Shown piece after piece: positions 22,000 to 34,599 of a DNA stretch of 64,000 bases; position 1 is the first letter of the stretch; each line of letters opens with the position of its first letter. A program made the position numbers and the translations under genes. The notes below the pieces were generated by a model. That model was not told the DNA's origin. It did no database searches and was given only the letters and a program-made list of their open reading frames with translations. This DNA is from Sipunculus nudus (taxonomy: Eukaryota > Annelida > Sipuncula > Golfingiida > Sipunculidae), in the NCBI GenBank assembly GCA_026874595.1, contig CM049319.1, positions 67,173,917 to 67,237,916 on the forward strand. The letters run 5' to 3'.

Positions 22000-22994
22000 G
22001 CAAAATTATTAGACTATGAATTAGTTTAAAGAACAAGAATAAGGACATGATGCATAAGACCAATAATAAAAGGAAAAAGAAGAAAACTATTGAAGGGAAG
22101 GAGAAAAAAGCAGAAAATAATAATAAGCAGAAGCAGAAGAAGTAACAAGGCAGATTAGGAAGGGAAAGAGGTCTGAGAAGAAAAGTAAGGAGATTAAGAA
22201 GACGAAGAAGCCTGAGGAGAAATAAAAATAAGAACAAGAGAGAGAAAAAGAAGAAAAAGAAATAAAAAGAAAAAGAGCAAGAGTACGCATGAGAAAATTC
22301 AAAGAAGATTTTAATGAATAATAAGGAAAGTTGGGAAAAGAAAAAAAAGGGATGAAAAACTGAATAAGAAGTAGAGAATAAAGAAAAAAATAGCAAAAAA
22401 AATAGTAAGAGCAGGAAGAAGCAAAAGTAGAACAAGAAGGGTAAGATTAGTGCCAAAGAAGGAGGAAAAGAATAAGGGTATTGAGAAGACGGACAAGCAA
22501 CAGAACAATAAGAAGAGTTAGTAGGTGAAACAGAAGAAGTAGATTGAGAAAATATCTAGGAAGAATAAGAAAAAGAAGAAGGGGAACAACAGGAAGTATG
22601 AGAACACTAGCAAGAGTAAGAGGGAGGAGGATAAAAAGATTTATACGAAAGGGGAAAAAGAAGAAGAAATAAAAGAAGAAGACAAGATGAAAAAAAAGTA
22701 TGAGTAGAACAGGCAGAGGAATGAGAAGCAGAGTAAGATTGAGACGGGAAGAATCAGATAAATATCAACAAATATGAGATTAAGAACAAGATGAAAAGGA
22801 AGGAGAAGGACAGGAAATAGAAACGGTAAAGAAGAAGAATATCAGAAAGAAGAATAAGGGGAAGGGCGGGGAGAAGAGGAACAAAGTTCACAAAAAACAA
22901 GACGAAAAGCAAAAATAAAAAAAGAGAAAAAAAGACAGAGGAGGAGTGAGACGAAGTTATAAAACAGAACCAGTGGAAGAATAGAGAAAAGAAG
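22000..22994 (+). repeat. Polypurine tract of about 1 kb
   Basis: The plus strand is overwhelmingly A/G with rare pyrimidine interruptions. It joins the inverted end module on its right. Minus-strand ORFs of up to 155 codons (nearly all Phe, Leu, Ser, Tyr) are artefacts of composition. Confidence 0.88.
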
Positions 22995-23275
22995 AATGGT
23001 CTTTGCATTCCTTTTTGTAAATAGGGGTCAGTAAGACCAGCTTATTATTAATCACATCCATGCAGGGTTTGCAAGCATTTTGATGTGCAAGGTGTTCTGC
23101 TGCGACTTGAAGTTTTTTACCAATTTCTATTGATTTTAATATGTCATAAATATGTCATAAATAAATGATCTGAGACGTTAAAATATTTTCAAATGAAGAT
23201 AAGTCAACTGTTGCGTATACAGCAGACAAGAGCAAGGTGACCGGTATGTTTGGAAGTAAGCATCAATCTTTTTGC
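22995..23275 (-). repeat. End module, inverted right copy
   Basis: This is the reverse complement of the module at 16840-17104, sharing CTTACTTCCAAACATAC, CTTCAAGTCGCA and ACACCTTGCACAT on the minus strand. Its inner edge passes into the purine tract, mirroring the left side. Confidence 0.75.
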
Positions 23276-23292
23276 TGGTGACAGTATTTTTT

Positions 23293-23770
23293 AGCTCAGC
23301 TGACTGAAAGTCATCTGAGCTATAGCGATCATTCTTCGTCCATTTGTCCGGTCGTCCGGTCATCCGACCGTCCATCCGTTAACAGGGCACAAATTGTAAT
23401 CGCTAGAAATGGAATCTTTCAACTTGACATCCTGGGAGGTCCATGAAAAATCTCCTTTGAAACCGGAAATTAGTTCTTTGTTGCCCATATTCTTCGAGCC
23501 ATGGGTCTCGTAATTGCCCCCAGAATAATAAAAAAAATTAATACAAAAGCTCATGTAGCTGAATATCTACTGCATGGATCACCATGATTCTCGGCATGAA
23601 CATTGATCATGGAATGTTCAATCAGTTTCTGCAAACTGGTGGCGCCAGCTGTATTTTTTTTTCAATTTTTTACGAATATTTTTCTCTAGTTTTGAGACCT
23701 TTTGAGAAGCTGTCATCTGTTAACTGGGCATAAATCGTATCCGCTGGGCCTGGAATCTCTGGAATCAATT
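23293..23770 (-). mobile_element. Pearl/Helentron-like repeat, inverted copy
   Basis: The hairpin terminus AGCTCAGCTGACTGAAAGTC / ATCTGAGCT lies at 23293-23321. It is followed by a CCGTCC-type tract (23337-23380) and one core unit in reverse orientation, ending near GGTGGCGCCAGC (23639-23650). It matches one unit of array B on the opposite strand. Confidence 0.75.
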
Positions 23771-26480
23771 ACATTTGATTTTTCATTCTCTCAATATTAA
23801 ATGTTCAGTCCTATAAGTATTGTTTTAATAAAATATAAATATATACCGTTTATATGACATGTTCTCTATTCAAATGACGAAAGAAATACAATACTCGACA
23901 AAAGAAGGGTATCAGCTTACCATTTAAGATGATTGCTAGGTTTTAATTTTAATTTTCGGTTAGAAATAATTTTCCTTAATAAACATACCTTCAATAAAGA
24001 ATGGTGACACGATATTTACTTTATATAAATAAGAGATACATTAAGAATGTACAAGACAATTACTTCTCTGCCCCGTTCATTTGCTTAAACCGTAGGGCTT
24101 CCATTATTGTAATCATATTTATATCATATTTATTTTTACCAATTTAACAGGTTTTAATGTAAAGAAGTTATAAAGGAAATGAACCGAAGCAATAATAAGG
24201 CGTTCAATGATTTAGAATGTTATAATTTATTTAAGGTTTCTATTTTCCGTAACTTTTTTTACACTTTTACATTTTCGAACAGGTTACATGTTAACAAGAT
24301 CAGAATATAAATGAAAAAAACTTTATCAGAACCTTCAATTCCGATAGTTGAATGGGAATATTCATAAGAGACAAGACACAATTTTGCCGACCACCTGGTC
24401 ATATCCATCAATTGTGCGAAGTGTGCCAGCCAGTGCATACCAATATTAATTTCTTCCTATATGTTCAATATTATGTGGCAAAGTAATTACGCACGAAAAT
24501 AACATTTTATATTATTATTTCTTTCAATAATCCGTGTATCCGATGCAGTGAATAATGAGGAAGAATGAGTCTCAAGGCAAACCTGAATTAAGAAAACCGC
24601 CAAAACCTTCAGCTAACCATTTGAATGTATAAGGATTTCAATCAAAATATAATGCAGGTCTAAGGGATATGGAATACTCATCGGACTGTCGATCAGTGGT
24701 TCGATCCTCCGGCCCGTCTTGGTATTTTTCTTGGTAAGCATTCGAGAATAACCTAACACTGTTGATTTTTTTGTATAATGAATATACCTTATAATGTTAT
24801 ACCTCAAATTCCTTTAAAATTCACATCAAAGACTTTAAAAGCAATAGGGAATAGTCGTACATATTCTCTCGCATTCCCTATTGGAATCATGGCGGCCTTA
24901 TTTCTTCTGTCTGCGGTATTTGGCCGTAACTTTAAAGTGTTTGAGAGACTATAGATAAAGTTATTGATTGGCCTCGCTTTTTGAGGAAAGAAGACTGGGC
25001 TAACATTGAACATGACCGGTCTTTCCTTTGGCAACAAATAAAACGAGGACGACCAGGTGTCGAAAAAACTGCAATGTCCCAGAATTCGGATCCGGGCGAA
25101 GAGGAACTTCATGAAATACTTACATAACACGTTATATTTTATAACAAATAAAGCATTAAACTTTGACACAACCTCGAAAGAAAGAGTAAATTAAGAGATT
25201 AAAAATATATGTCGGTTTATTATAATAGATGCATCTCATTTATTGATAAAGTATACGAACCCCTATAAGCAAGCCTACAGGTAAAACATGTTTTCGTAGA
25301 TATTCTTATAAAATTCTGGTGAGGATATGTCCTTTAAAGTGGCTGTCTCTCATTCTTGTTGTCTGTGCATTAGACCGAATTCATTAAATCTTATGTAAAA
25401 TGTGTAATATGGATTTGAGGGGTTGCCGAGATTTTGAAACAGAACCCAATTTAAAATAAAAACCAAAGAAAATTATGATACGCTTTGATGGAACACCACC
25501 CAAGGAAGAATTCCTCCAATGTTTCTTATCGCGTCTTGTTATCTACCGACATTGGAACGTTTATTGCTATTTCTGGCCATGAAAGATACGAAAATATATC
25601 GTCAAAAATTAGAAACGCGGCATGTTAACAAGCAGAAAGTAAATTTAGTTGAATGAACCGTTGTTTATTTTAGGACGTGTATGCAGTTCTTGAATAATTA
25701 TGTTCTCAAATAATGATTCCAATTTTCTCCAATTAATTGCTTTATAAGTTTCATTTTTTTTATTTTTTTCTATCCATAGCAATTGTTTGTCGGGTAAACT
25801 TGGTATAATATAACGGTTGAACATCACTCAACTTGATAATATACGTCCTCATAAGAACACCAATAAGTGCGTATGTGCATCGTGGGTGATCAGTAGTTAT
25901 TTCTTTTTACTAAGCGGTAGAGAAGCCATAACCATTATTGTTAACCTTGCAAATTCCTCCTGAAACATCAAAGGGAATCGAAGCCAGCAATGTAAGTAGA
26001 AATTGACAAATATCAGTGTAACTTTTGATATAAATCAAATAATAGTGCTATTTCATACGTGGCATTGGTAACAGACTAAGCCAATAGTTTATGATTAGCG
26101 GGCATACTATAAGGTAAACAGGCCGTTCAATATTTACGGCTAAGATCAAAAGTAAATCACTGAGTCGGATGTGTTGTATTTGCTGAAGCGCTTCTGGACG
26201 TTGTAAACTTTCGGGTTCAATCATCAAAGCGACAGGTTATTTTATTGGTTGTCAAGTTTACCTGAATAATAGGGACAGTTTGTAATATATTTGTATGTAA
26301 GGCACCACAGATCACCTAAGAGTAGAATAAACTAGATCAGGAATACAGTGCTTTTAAGAACGAATGTTTCTTTTGGATAACACTGTATGTCTTCTTAAAC
26401 ATCTCATGTGGGCATATGACTTCGGAGAATACGACAATCTGTCGCATTATCGAGATATAAATAAAGAATATTTAAGAAAA
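23771..26480. other. Intergenic, nothing recognised
   Basis: AT-rich single-copy-looking DNA. A lone B-box-like GGTTCGATCCT lies near 24699-24709 without a convincing A box. ORFs up to 121 codons (24804-25169, minus) lack recognisable motifs. Confidence 0.35.
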
Positions 26481-26760
26481 CTAGCAATTACCCGTGCTAC
26501 GCACGGTTTTGGGCGAGCATTTAGTTCTGATGTTAAATAGGCTGTCATGATTTCATGTCTTGGGTGTACAATGTTACTGTCTCTTAGAATCGGACATTTG
26601 GTGAAAGTGCTCTGTCTCTGAGTTAACCTTGTGTCGGAGTCTGAATGACGAATACGTTCTTGTCCGAATGGTGGAATGTCTTCGGACAAACACGGAGCAT
26701 ATGTATGTCAAAAATCACGGCAGACCGTAGTGTCAGAGGAGACATGTATATTCACACATG
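26480..26760. repeat. Interspersed repeat with CCGTGCTACGCACGG hairpin
   Basis: A short perfect hairpin (CCGTGC / GCACGG) lies at 26492-26506. Near the right end, CTTCGGACAAACACGGAGCA and about 70 bp around it (26676-26745) recur in direct orientation at about 28587-28662, 1.9 kb away. Confidence 0.5.
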
Positions 26761-27742
26761 AATCCGCCAGTAAAGGAACCTGTTATCTTGCATGGTAGTA
26801 CAGTACAGCGCTGAGACGTGATCTCGATAATTGCATTCCGGTTATAACGCACAAAAACTTAGCACTCACATGGTCGGGCAATCCCGCTGCGCAAAAGTTC
26901 ATGGTAGCATTATATTATGTGGTACATTTAATGGCTGTATATATTTTTAAATATCACGCACTCCTTTCTGTTTGAAAGCTGAGCCAATGTTTTCAAGTGA
27001 GACAGTCACTGCGTCCAGGCAGTGTGTTAAACCCGGATCCCACCCCGGATCCAGGAACCTAAGAAAAATTTGTAATTCTTAAACTCTCATGGTAATTTGT
27101 CCTGATATTTTAACATAATCGTATCTAAAGACATATTTTATATTATGATTGGTTAAAAAAAAAGGTCTGTTTTGCAAAAAAATTTGATAAATAAAAACCA
27201 CTTAGGGACACTGGGGCACGGACCTCACGGATTACACGGACCCCGTTTTCTCGTTGTTTTACCATTTCTTTAGTACATACATGTATTTGACATCACGTTT
27301 AGCCATGACACATTTGTGATTTATTATTGTGTTTGTATCTGTAATTTTACATTTCTGTCTCAGTTTTTAATCATAATTTTATATTTGCTATTTATTTCAT
27401 TTGTGTAGCGTTTTAAAAAGTTTTATGATTTAAAACATTTACAAAATCATTATTTTGGAACCTGTAGTTGCTTGAAATGCAAGTAATCAACAATTCCTTT
27501 CGGTATTTATATTATTGCCAACTTTAAAATTGCATGGTTGTTATGAACGGAGCACGAAACCTGTTGTTATGTGGAAGTGCTCTGATATATCAGTCTCAGG
27601 TCCGCTCAACTGTTAGTGCACTTCAAATTAAATCTCCCACACTCTGTCCGCACTATTATATTTTCATTTAAAATAACAAATATTATATTTAATGTGTGAC
27701 ATTAGTGCTATTTTTGTCCTCTTTTAGTCATAAATAAAAATA
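26761..27742. other. Intergenic, nothing recognised
   Basis: A doubled CCCGGATCC motif occurs near 27032-27055. No gene or clear repeat is seen. Confidence 0.35.
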
Positions 27743-28236
27743 TGAGCGGTGGTTATTGGGATCCGTCAAAATTGAACAGTCGGCAAATTCAAGTAAATGA
27801 GGTCCGTCTTCATCGAAATATTTTTGTAATTATAAATCATTCAGTGAATCGGTCATTTACAAATGTGCAACATTTAGGGACTTTGCTCTGTCCTAAAATC
27901 AAGAATAGTGGTGTTTTTATCGGTATAAATGATGGAAAATGAGGAAATAGGTATATGGGGTCCGGGGACCGTGGGGTTCGGGTTTGAGCGGTGACCGGTG
28001 GTTACTGGGGTTCGTCAAAATTGAACAGTCGGCAAATTCAAGTAAATGAGGTCCGTTATCATTGAAATATTTTTGTAATTATAAATCTTTCAGTGAATCG
28101 GTCATTTACAAATGTGCAACATTTAGGGACTTTGCTCTGTCCTTACATCAACAATAGTGGTGTTTTTATCGGTATAAATAATGGAAAATGAGGAAATTGG
28201 TTTTTGGGGTCCGGGGACCGTGGGGTTCGGGTTTTA
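27743..28236 (+). repeat. Two tandem copies of a 249-bp unit
   Basis: GTCAAAATTGAACAGTCGGC occurs at 27765 and 28014. The units stay highly similar through ATTTAGGGACTTTGCTCTGT to GGTCCGGGGACCGTGGGGTT, so the duplication is recent. The 66-codon frame in the first unit is not conserved in the second. Confidence 0.9.
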
Positions 28237-29579
28237 CACACTGCCCTGCATTCACTACCGTTTGGAAAATTTTCATTCTTTAAAAACGCCCCCTTTTGAG
28301 CATTCTCCTCACGCGAGATTCCCTTGTGCACAATAGACCTTTTCGCTGCGCGGAGGTTGCCTTTTGAGAAGGGATCACCAATGCGGATTATTTCGGGTCG
28401 GTCACCACGAAATGTGAGAAAACCCCAGATAGGGCCCCCGGAGTAAAACTCTGTCCCGCCATCACACACCCTATGGCCATTGTGTTACCGGGCCCAAAGA
28501 CACAAAGACAAGAGGCGCCCGCGGGGGAGCAACTATTAAAATTATTAATTATGCAGGTAATACGCAAATATTGCAAATAAAAGGGGGCGAAATCTCTTCG
28601 GACAAACCCAGAGCATATGTATGTCGAAAATAACGGCAATCCGTACGGCGGTATCAGAGGAGATACGGAAAATCACAAAAATCGCCTTACGCTATTAATA
28701 TAAAGATTTATTATGCATTTACATAGGACAGCAGGTTAGCATGGTAAGAATATCCTTATTCCGCTCTACTTTGAAAAAGTCGATTGCATTTAACAATCTA
28801 TCATTCCTGAAATATTTTTGTTTTTCACATGCGGCTTGCATTATTTTATACAAATCCAGATTTTATTTCTATAGTTGTGCCTTTTGGTCACTAAGACATG
28901 CAGCAAACGCAATGTGGCTGCCAAAGACTTCCCAAAATGGTAAGATCACGGAAATTGATATGGCAGCAGTGCCCTCTAGTAAAAATTGTTAAAACCAGTA
29001 CAACCAGTGTGACGTTTCACTGGTTGTCTAAGTTATCACATATACGAGTTTATACATGACCTTCGTCTTACCTTAAACAAATGCCAAGTTTCATGGATTT
29101 TCCACTTAATATACCGATACGAAACATTGTATGTGGTTCAGTTATCTTCTCTGGAAACTGTGCAGTGCACATATCTCTCATATATTGAGATAGGAACCCG
29201 TAATGAATGAATCGATAGGTGATTTCATGCGACAATGTAATTAAAATATTTTGTTACATCTGCGTGTTCTGTTTTTCGCAGAAAGTGAAATAATCTTATA
29301 CAAATCTTTTATTTTGTGCTATACGTCCAGATACGGCCAACTTAATCAAATAAATCTGTAATTGAGCGGCTGACAAGGAATATGATTCAATATATCAATT
29401 AAGTTTAACCAAATATATATTAGAGTAACAGAAGCAATACAAGAACAAAACAACACTCACCCCTTTACATAAATGTCTAGATTATATGCGCTGTACATAT
29501 AATAATATCCAATAAAGTCTGTCTATAATGTTACTACTCATCCATGTTTCTTAGTATACTCATAGGCCAATTGGCACTC
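28237..29579. other. GC-richer block and intergenic DNA
   Basis: 28240-28560 is GC-richer with several short ORFs but no recognised domain; it ends at the direct-repeat copy near 28587-28662. Beyond it nothing is recognised. Confidence 0.35.
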
Positions 29580-29582
29580 TAA

Positions 29583-30032
29583 GGCCGTGTCCGCACTAGC
29601 AAATAATCCGGATCGTAAACCGGTTTACTCTGTCCGCACTGGGCTACTAATCCGCATCAGTTAAGTTTACTGTAGTCCGCTTGAAAGGCGGTCTACAGTA
29701 GTCCGGTTTACTTTATTCCGGTTTACAGTAAACCGGTTTCTAGTGCGTACAGGCAAACCCGCTTCTAGTCTGAATGAGTGTTGTTTCAGCGAACGTTCTT
29801 GACCGCTTCCTTTGATGTTGCCTAACATGCGTTGCGCGAGGGAGCGCTCAGTTGCAGGAATGCTTCGGATTACAAACTAAGTGAGGACAACAAACTCAAG
29901 TTGTGTTGTATAAACCGGTTTAGGAATTTGTGAAGCGAACTACAGTGGGGACGCAAAGCGGACTACTTCGAGACTAAAGTGAACTGGTTTAATATAAACC
30001 GGTTTAGATGCGAACCAAGTGCGGATACGGCC
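29583..30032. mobile_element. PIF/Harbinger-like MITE (450 bp) with TAA target-site duplication
   Basis: Terminal inverted repeats GGCCGTGTCCGCACT (29583-29597) and AGTGCGGATACGGCC (30018-30032) match with one mismatch. TAA flanks both ends (29580-29582, 30033-30035), the TWA-type duplication of PIF/Harbinger elements. The interior repeats the palindrome AAACCGGTTT four times. There is no transposase gene. Confidence 0.85.
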
Positions 30033-30237
30033 TAACACGTGCGCTCTCTGTAAAGAACAAAAACACAGGTTCTCGCAGTTTCTTCAAACCAGACGTTCGA
30101 ATAACATACGTGTTGTATCTTCTGTAGTATACTCCTGCAGTGTGCGATCTCATGTGTCCCTCTTGTATTATACAACTTACGGTATCAGCTGAAGTCAGTT
30201 TACATAAGTTACAAATTAAATTGCAATTAGATTTTCA

Positions 30238-33200
30238 CTGTATCTCATGTTCGTAGCCCTCTCTTTCACATATTGGGTAATGTCGCTTCGAACATTTCAC
30301 ATCATTCCACATGTAGAGCAAAAGCCTCTCCACGACCACACAGTTCTGCCTAGCGTTTAATATGTTGTTTGGCTGGCTGTAAGCCCAGTTGGAAAACTCT
30401 ACCTTTTTCCCGGTTGAAGCCCACATCCAGGTGTTCTCGATGTCTGTATTGATGGCACTTGTCCAGAAACTTGAAAAACGTTTCTTCATATCTGTTAAGA
30501 GAGCATATTGATCAATGTTTATACCCCCCATCTGGCCACATATTGGTGTTGCATAATAATAAATATGTTTCTTATTCTTTTTGCTGAATGAGCAATTACA
30601 TATCGTTGATTCAAAGTTCAAACGTAAAAAAACCTGTATTGATTTACCGATCCCACAAAATCACACAAAAAATAAGCTTGTGTTTTTATTAGTTTTCTTC
30701 TCACAAAAAAAGTGGTCAGGTTTGCTAGCTACATAATATGTGCATGATCCTTAATTCAGCCTATCCTAGAGGTACAGACAGGCTACGCACCTACATTTGT
30801 CGAAGGAGATGAGGCTTACATTATCATACAGCGCCAAACTTGGTATTCCTGATACTCCGATAACTCGTTGTGCCACACACACGTTATACTCATTCTATTT
30901 GCAGCAAAATTATACGAAAAAGGTAATTCATGCTCTAAAGTAAACCATTCGACTGCTAATCCAACCAAAAGTTTAAAGTATTTTTTTTTAATTTCAGCGA
31001 TAAGGTAGATGTATAATACAATTTATATGTGTATATATTATTATTATATTTATTATTTATGATCATACGAGCTTTTGAAGCGCTAAGTCTTCTCTTTCAG
31101 GTGGTTAGTGGGAATTATTAGAGATGTTTATAAATTGTACAGTAATAACGTATAATGTTCATAATGCAAAAAAATTGTATTTATATTCTGATTGGATATA
31201 CAGCATTATTTAAACCATGATGCCCTATGAGGGCGTGGTATAAAGCAGTAAGCATCGCCTTTCTCATGAAATTCTTCGGAATGTCATATATGCAAACGTC
31301 ATCCACTTTATGAAGTCTCGGGTCACTCGGTGAAAGGGTCCGAATTTAAAATGGAGGGCCGAACCTTGTACCGAGTGACCCGTGACGTGACGTGATCATG
31401 CTGATGAATTTATTATCATCGGTTTGTAACAACATATTAGATGTATTATAATGTATTACCATGCTGTGCGTCTTTTTTTATGACATTCTCCAGCTGACTC
31501 TGCTCTTCTTTTGATTCAATGCTCACGAGGCTTGCATTCTTCTTCCTGCATTCAGCCACTGCCGCTGACCAAACCATCGCTCTCTGTTCAACAAAATTGA
31601 AGTTTCAAAATAGTACATGACGAGGGGTACTTTACGTTAAAATCCCCCCCCCCCCACACACACACACACACAAATGAATACGTGACAAAGATTTCAAACG
31701 CTTGAAACCAAATTCCTTTCATCATTTAAAAATGCTAATAGTGGGAATTCCAAAGTAAAAGGATAACTGCCATTCAGAAAAAAAAAGGATACATGCACAT
31801 AACATTTAATGTGTTATACACACAAGGCTTTCATTTGTTAATCAGAATGATTAAAATTTGAAAAAATGTAATTATCACTCTGATTATAATAATATAATGG
31901 TATATTTTAATGTAAATGTTTTCCTGATATTGCTTACCTGGATGACAAAATAAGAGGAGAGCGTCTTCTCGTTACGTGTGTGCGAGCTTCCAGGAATTTC
32001 TAGCTCTATGATTTCCAGATAATCTTTGGGAGATAGATATTGTGGAATAACGAACCTTGACATATTAAACGTAGTTTTATTTAGTAGGTTTTATTGCATA
32101 CATTCCGTTCTCTATTGGTCTACAATCTCTTTAAATCTCAGGGTAAAACTGACATAACAATAAAAAAAACTACACTCTCGACTCTGTTCATGGCTGATCT
32201 ACGGCCAATTTTACAAGTTCGGGGGTAATTCAATTAAAATGTGTGTACCATAAAGGGAAATAAAAGATAGATTCTTGAGAAAATAATCCAATCACGTATG
32301 GTGCATAATGAGTCATTTGGAATCGGTCCGTCGACAAATTTAACACAAATGATTTTTTTATTATAATTTAAATAAGCGAACAACTACTTCCCAGAAAATA
32401 TCGAAGACTATCATAGGCGTGTATAATATACGCATAATCTGTAATACCTTTCACCATTTGATATACGGTCGCTCCCTGGAAATGCTCTTTCTTTTTAACT
32501 GGGTTGACAGAAAGCATGCAAGTTCCATTACTGTATAAGGTTACAGTCCCACAGGACGAACGTTCATGACATCTTGCTAAACAATGCAATGCACGGACAA
32601 CAGATAAACCAGATATGTTCACCCATTCTGACGTCATGGATACTACCCTCTCCTCGTGGCTGACATGATACCAGACCATTTGCTGAACAATGGATCCAGC
32701 GGCTATTCAGGATATTCCATACAAATAAATGCTCTTAGCGATACTATGACCAGTCATTATTTAAAGTGATAAATGATTTTCATAATAATTATGACAGCAT
32801 TTGAAAGTCCTATTTTTCCATAATTTTGAAATATATCGTTGTTATATTTTAAAACTAATGAACACAACATGCTATAGAATCTATCAATTTAGTTAAATGT
32901 GAGACATGTATAATGTAAGAAATAAAGGTTAAATGCAAATCGCATATGTATTTAAAACTGCATCTACATTTTCATCTTCACACTATATTTGATTCAAATA
33001 CACTGAAGATCGTTCTCTTAAATCCTATATACTATACAATAATAATCTTATGAAGTATTGAAGCAGATTGTATTCATTCCTTAATAATATGTATTATGTA
33101 AACAAATAATCCCGGATGGGCGGGACGGATTGGCAGCGACAAATCCTAAACCAAATATCATCGTTATTGCGAATCCGTAAATTTTTAAATGATTTGAGTG

Positions 33201-33967
33201 TATAGGTTATTTAACATCCATATAAACGTTTGTGCATAAATGCATGAACTGACAGAAAATGGCCTTTTCCCAAATATAGACGCTAACTTACGTCATTGTG
33301 AAGAGATTGGAGTCTGTTGTATAAATACACAAAATCTCACGTATGCTGATTGACACATGGGTCTTTCAGCAAAGTCACAAATGCATACGCTTGAATTTAC
33401 AAGCGTATATACACATACAAACACATGGGAAAAAATGAAGGTGGAATTAATGTTAAAACCAATTTCTAAATTAATTTAAAAGCTAAAGTCACATATAAAA
33501 GTAAAAGTGTATGTTATCTGATTTAGGGTTCTTTCTAATAGGGATGCATATTGGCACCTGTTTAAAACTAACATGAAAGATACATTATTTAATAATCCAA
33601 CCCAATAAAACCCTACAACAGGCTATTATTAATAGATGTGATTTTTCAAAGATTCTTCCGATTTTGTTTTCAAAATAACAATTATAATAGAGCGGGACTG
33701 AAAAATTGAAAATACTTAAATGACGTTACCTCTGATCATAGATATCAATGGTGCATTGTTCTGTTAAGAATTACCAATGCAGTTCATAAAGTTTCCATCA
33801 GTAAAATAACAACATTTACGACAGTTACTGTAGTATAGGGGCTACTACAGTGGCATATGTCAACGAAGTGAAATTTTACAATGTTACCACCTCATTTAAC
33901 ATGTCTTCTGCAAGATTTTCTTCTTACCTGCTATGATTTCAAGAATTAAAATCAACTTTGTGTTCAT
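30238..33967 (-). CDS. Secreted C-type lectin with PAN/apple-like domain (CTL copy 1, 5 exons)
   Basis: Exons on the minus strand are 33967-33928, 32702-32448, 32023-31938, 31583-31460 and 30491-30238. All junction phases agree and total 252 residues. Exon 1 (40 nt) encodes a signal peptide (MNTKLILILEIIA). Exon 2 is PAN/apple-like (LHCLARCHERSSCGTVTLYS, NGTCMLS). Exons 4-5 form a C-type lectin domain: AAVAECRKKNASLVSIES, FWTSAINTDIENTW, WAYSQPNN, RQNC, MWNDVKC, PICE, with the four core cysteines. The sugar-site triplet is QPN rather than EPN or QPD, followed by WND, so ligand choice is open. Exon 3 (86 nt, no cysteine) and its acceptor CCCAAAG are the weakest part. It heads a minus-strand paralog cluster; the matching 40-nt first exon and 254-nt last exon of copy 2 support the model. 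Confidence 0.72.
31319..31382. repeat. Perfect 13-bp inverted repeat in an intron
   Basis: CGGGTCACTCGGT at 31319-31331 pairs with ACCGAGTGACCCG at 31370-31382 across 38 bp, and the loop-side bases partly continue the stem. It lies in intron 4 of lectin copy 1. It may be the core of a small MITE. Confidence 0.7.
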
Positions 33968-34348
33968 CGTGTTTGGAATCTAAACTTGTGTCAAGAGAAA
34001 TAGGTAGATGTAACCTGTTTAAATTGAATCTGCGACTGAATTCTCTTTACACTGTCCATTCACTTATCGGAAAATCAATATTGGGCTTACTCATATTAAC
34101 ATTAGAAAAGAAACCATTATTCCTGTCAGTCGGGTACGGCCATGACATTATAAAAGGACAACAGAAAGGTGCTGGCTGTGATAGAGCTTTAACGATTGAA
34201 GGAGACAATGTTTCTGAGATATCCTATTGTAACATGTCAGACTTGTAGCAGTGCAAGGCTGCTGTGTACGAACGCATATTGGAGAATAATTGATAGTCAA
34301 TTAACCTGTAAATAACTACACGTTAAAGCTTTCATTGTGCCCCTACAG

Positions 34349-34522
34349 ATCACCGTGTGTATTGTTTCGAGAACGTGTCTAAGCGTTACGGGAGTCGATA
34401 GTGAAATCTTTACTGAAAGAGAAGAAAGTAGGTCAAAACACATGTCAACGATTGAATGTCCCTTCAAAACAATGAACAAGAGAAGTAACTGTAAAGGTGT
34501 CACTTGGGAACAACAGTATTAG
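34349..34522 (+). CDS. Unrecognised candidate exon with four cysteines
   Basis: An acceptor-like TTTCATTGTGCCCCTACAG ends at 34348 and opens a 57-codon frame to TAG (VCIVSRTC, IECPFKTMNKRSNCKG). No partner exon or domain is recognised. It may be chance. Confidence 0.2.
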   Translation: MTVCIVSRTCLSVTGVDSEIFTEREESRSKHMSTIECPFKTMNKRSNCKGVTWEQQY

Positions 34523-34599
34523 TATATTTTGCACAACAGTGAAAATAAATGAAATGATCAAAGTGTTTGTGCAACAGTCATTTTAGTATTTCAATCCAC

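Noticed and set aside
21989-22456. 155-codon minus-strand Phe/Leu-rich ORF
   Set aside because: Same cause: composition of the 1-kb polypurine tract.
24690-24712. Possible tRNA or SINE from a B-box-like GGTTCGATCCT
   Set aside because: No matching A box at the right distance and no cloverleaf stems found.
33958-34248. 96-codon plus-strand ORF with several cysteines
   Set aside because: It overlaps the signal-peptide exon of lectin copy 1 on the opposite strand and lacks splice signals or a domain.
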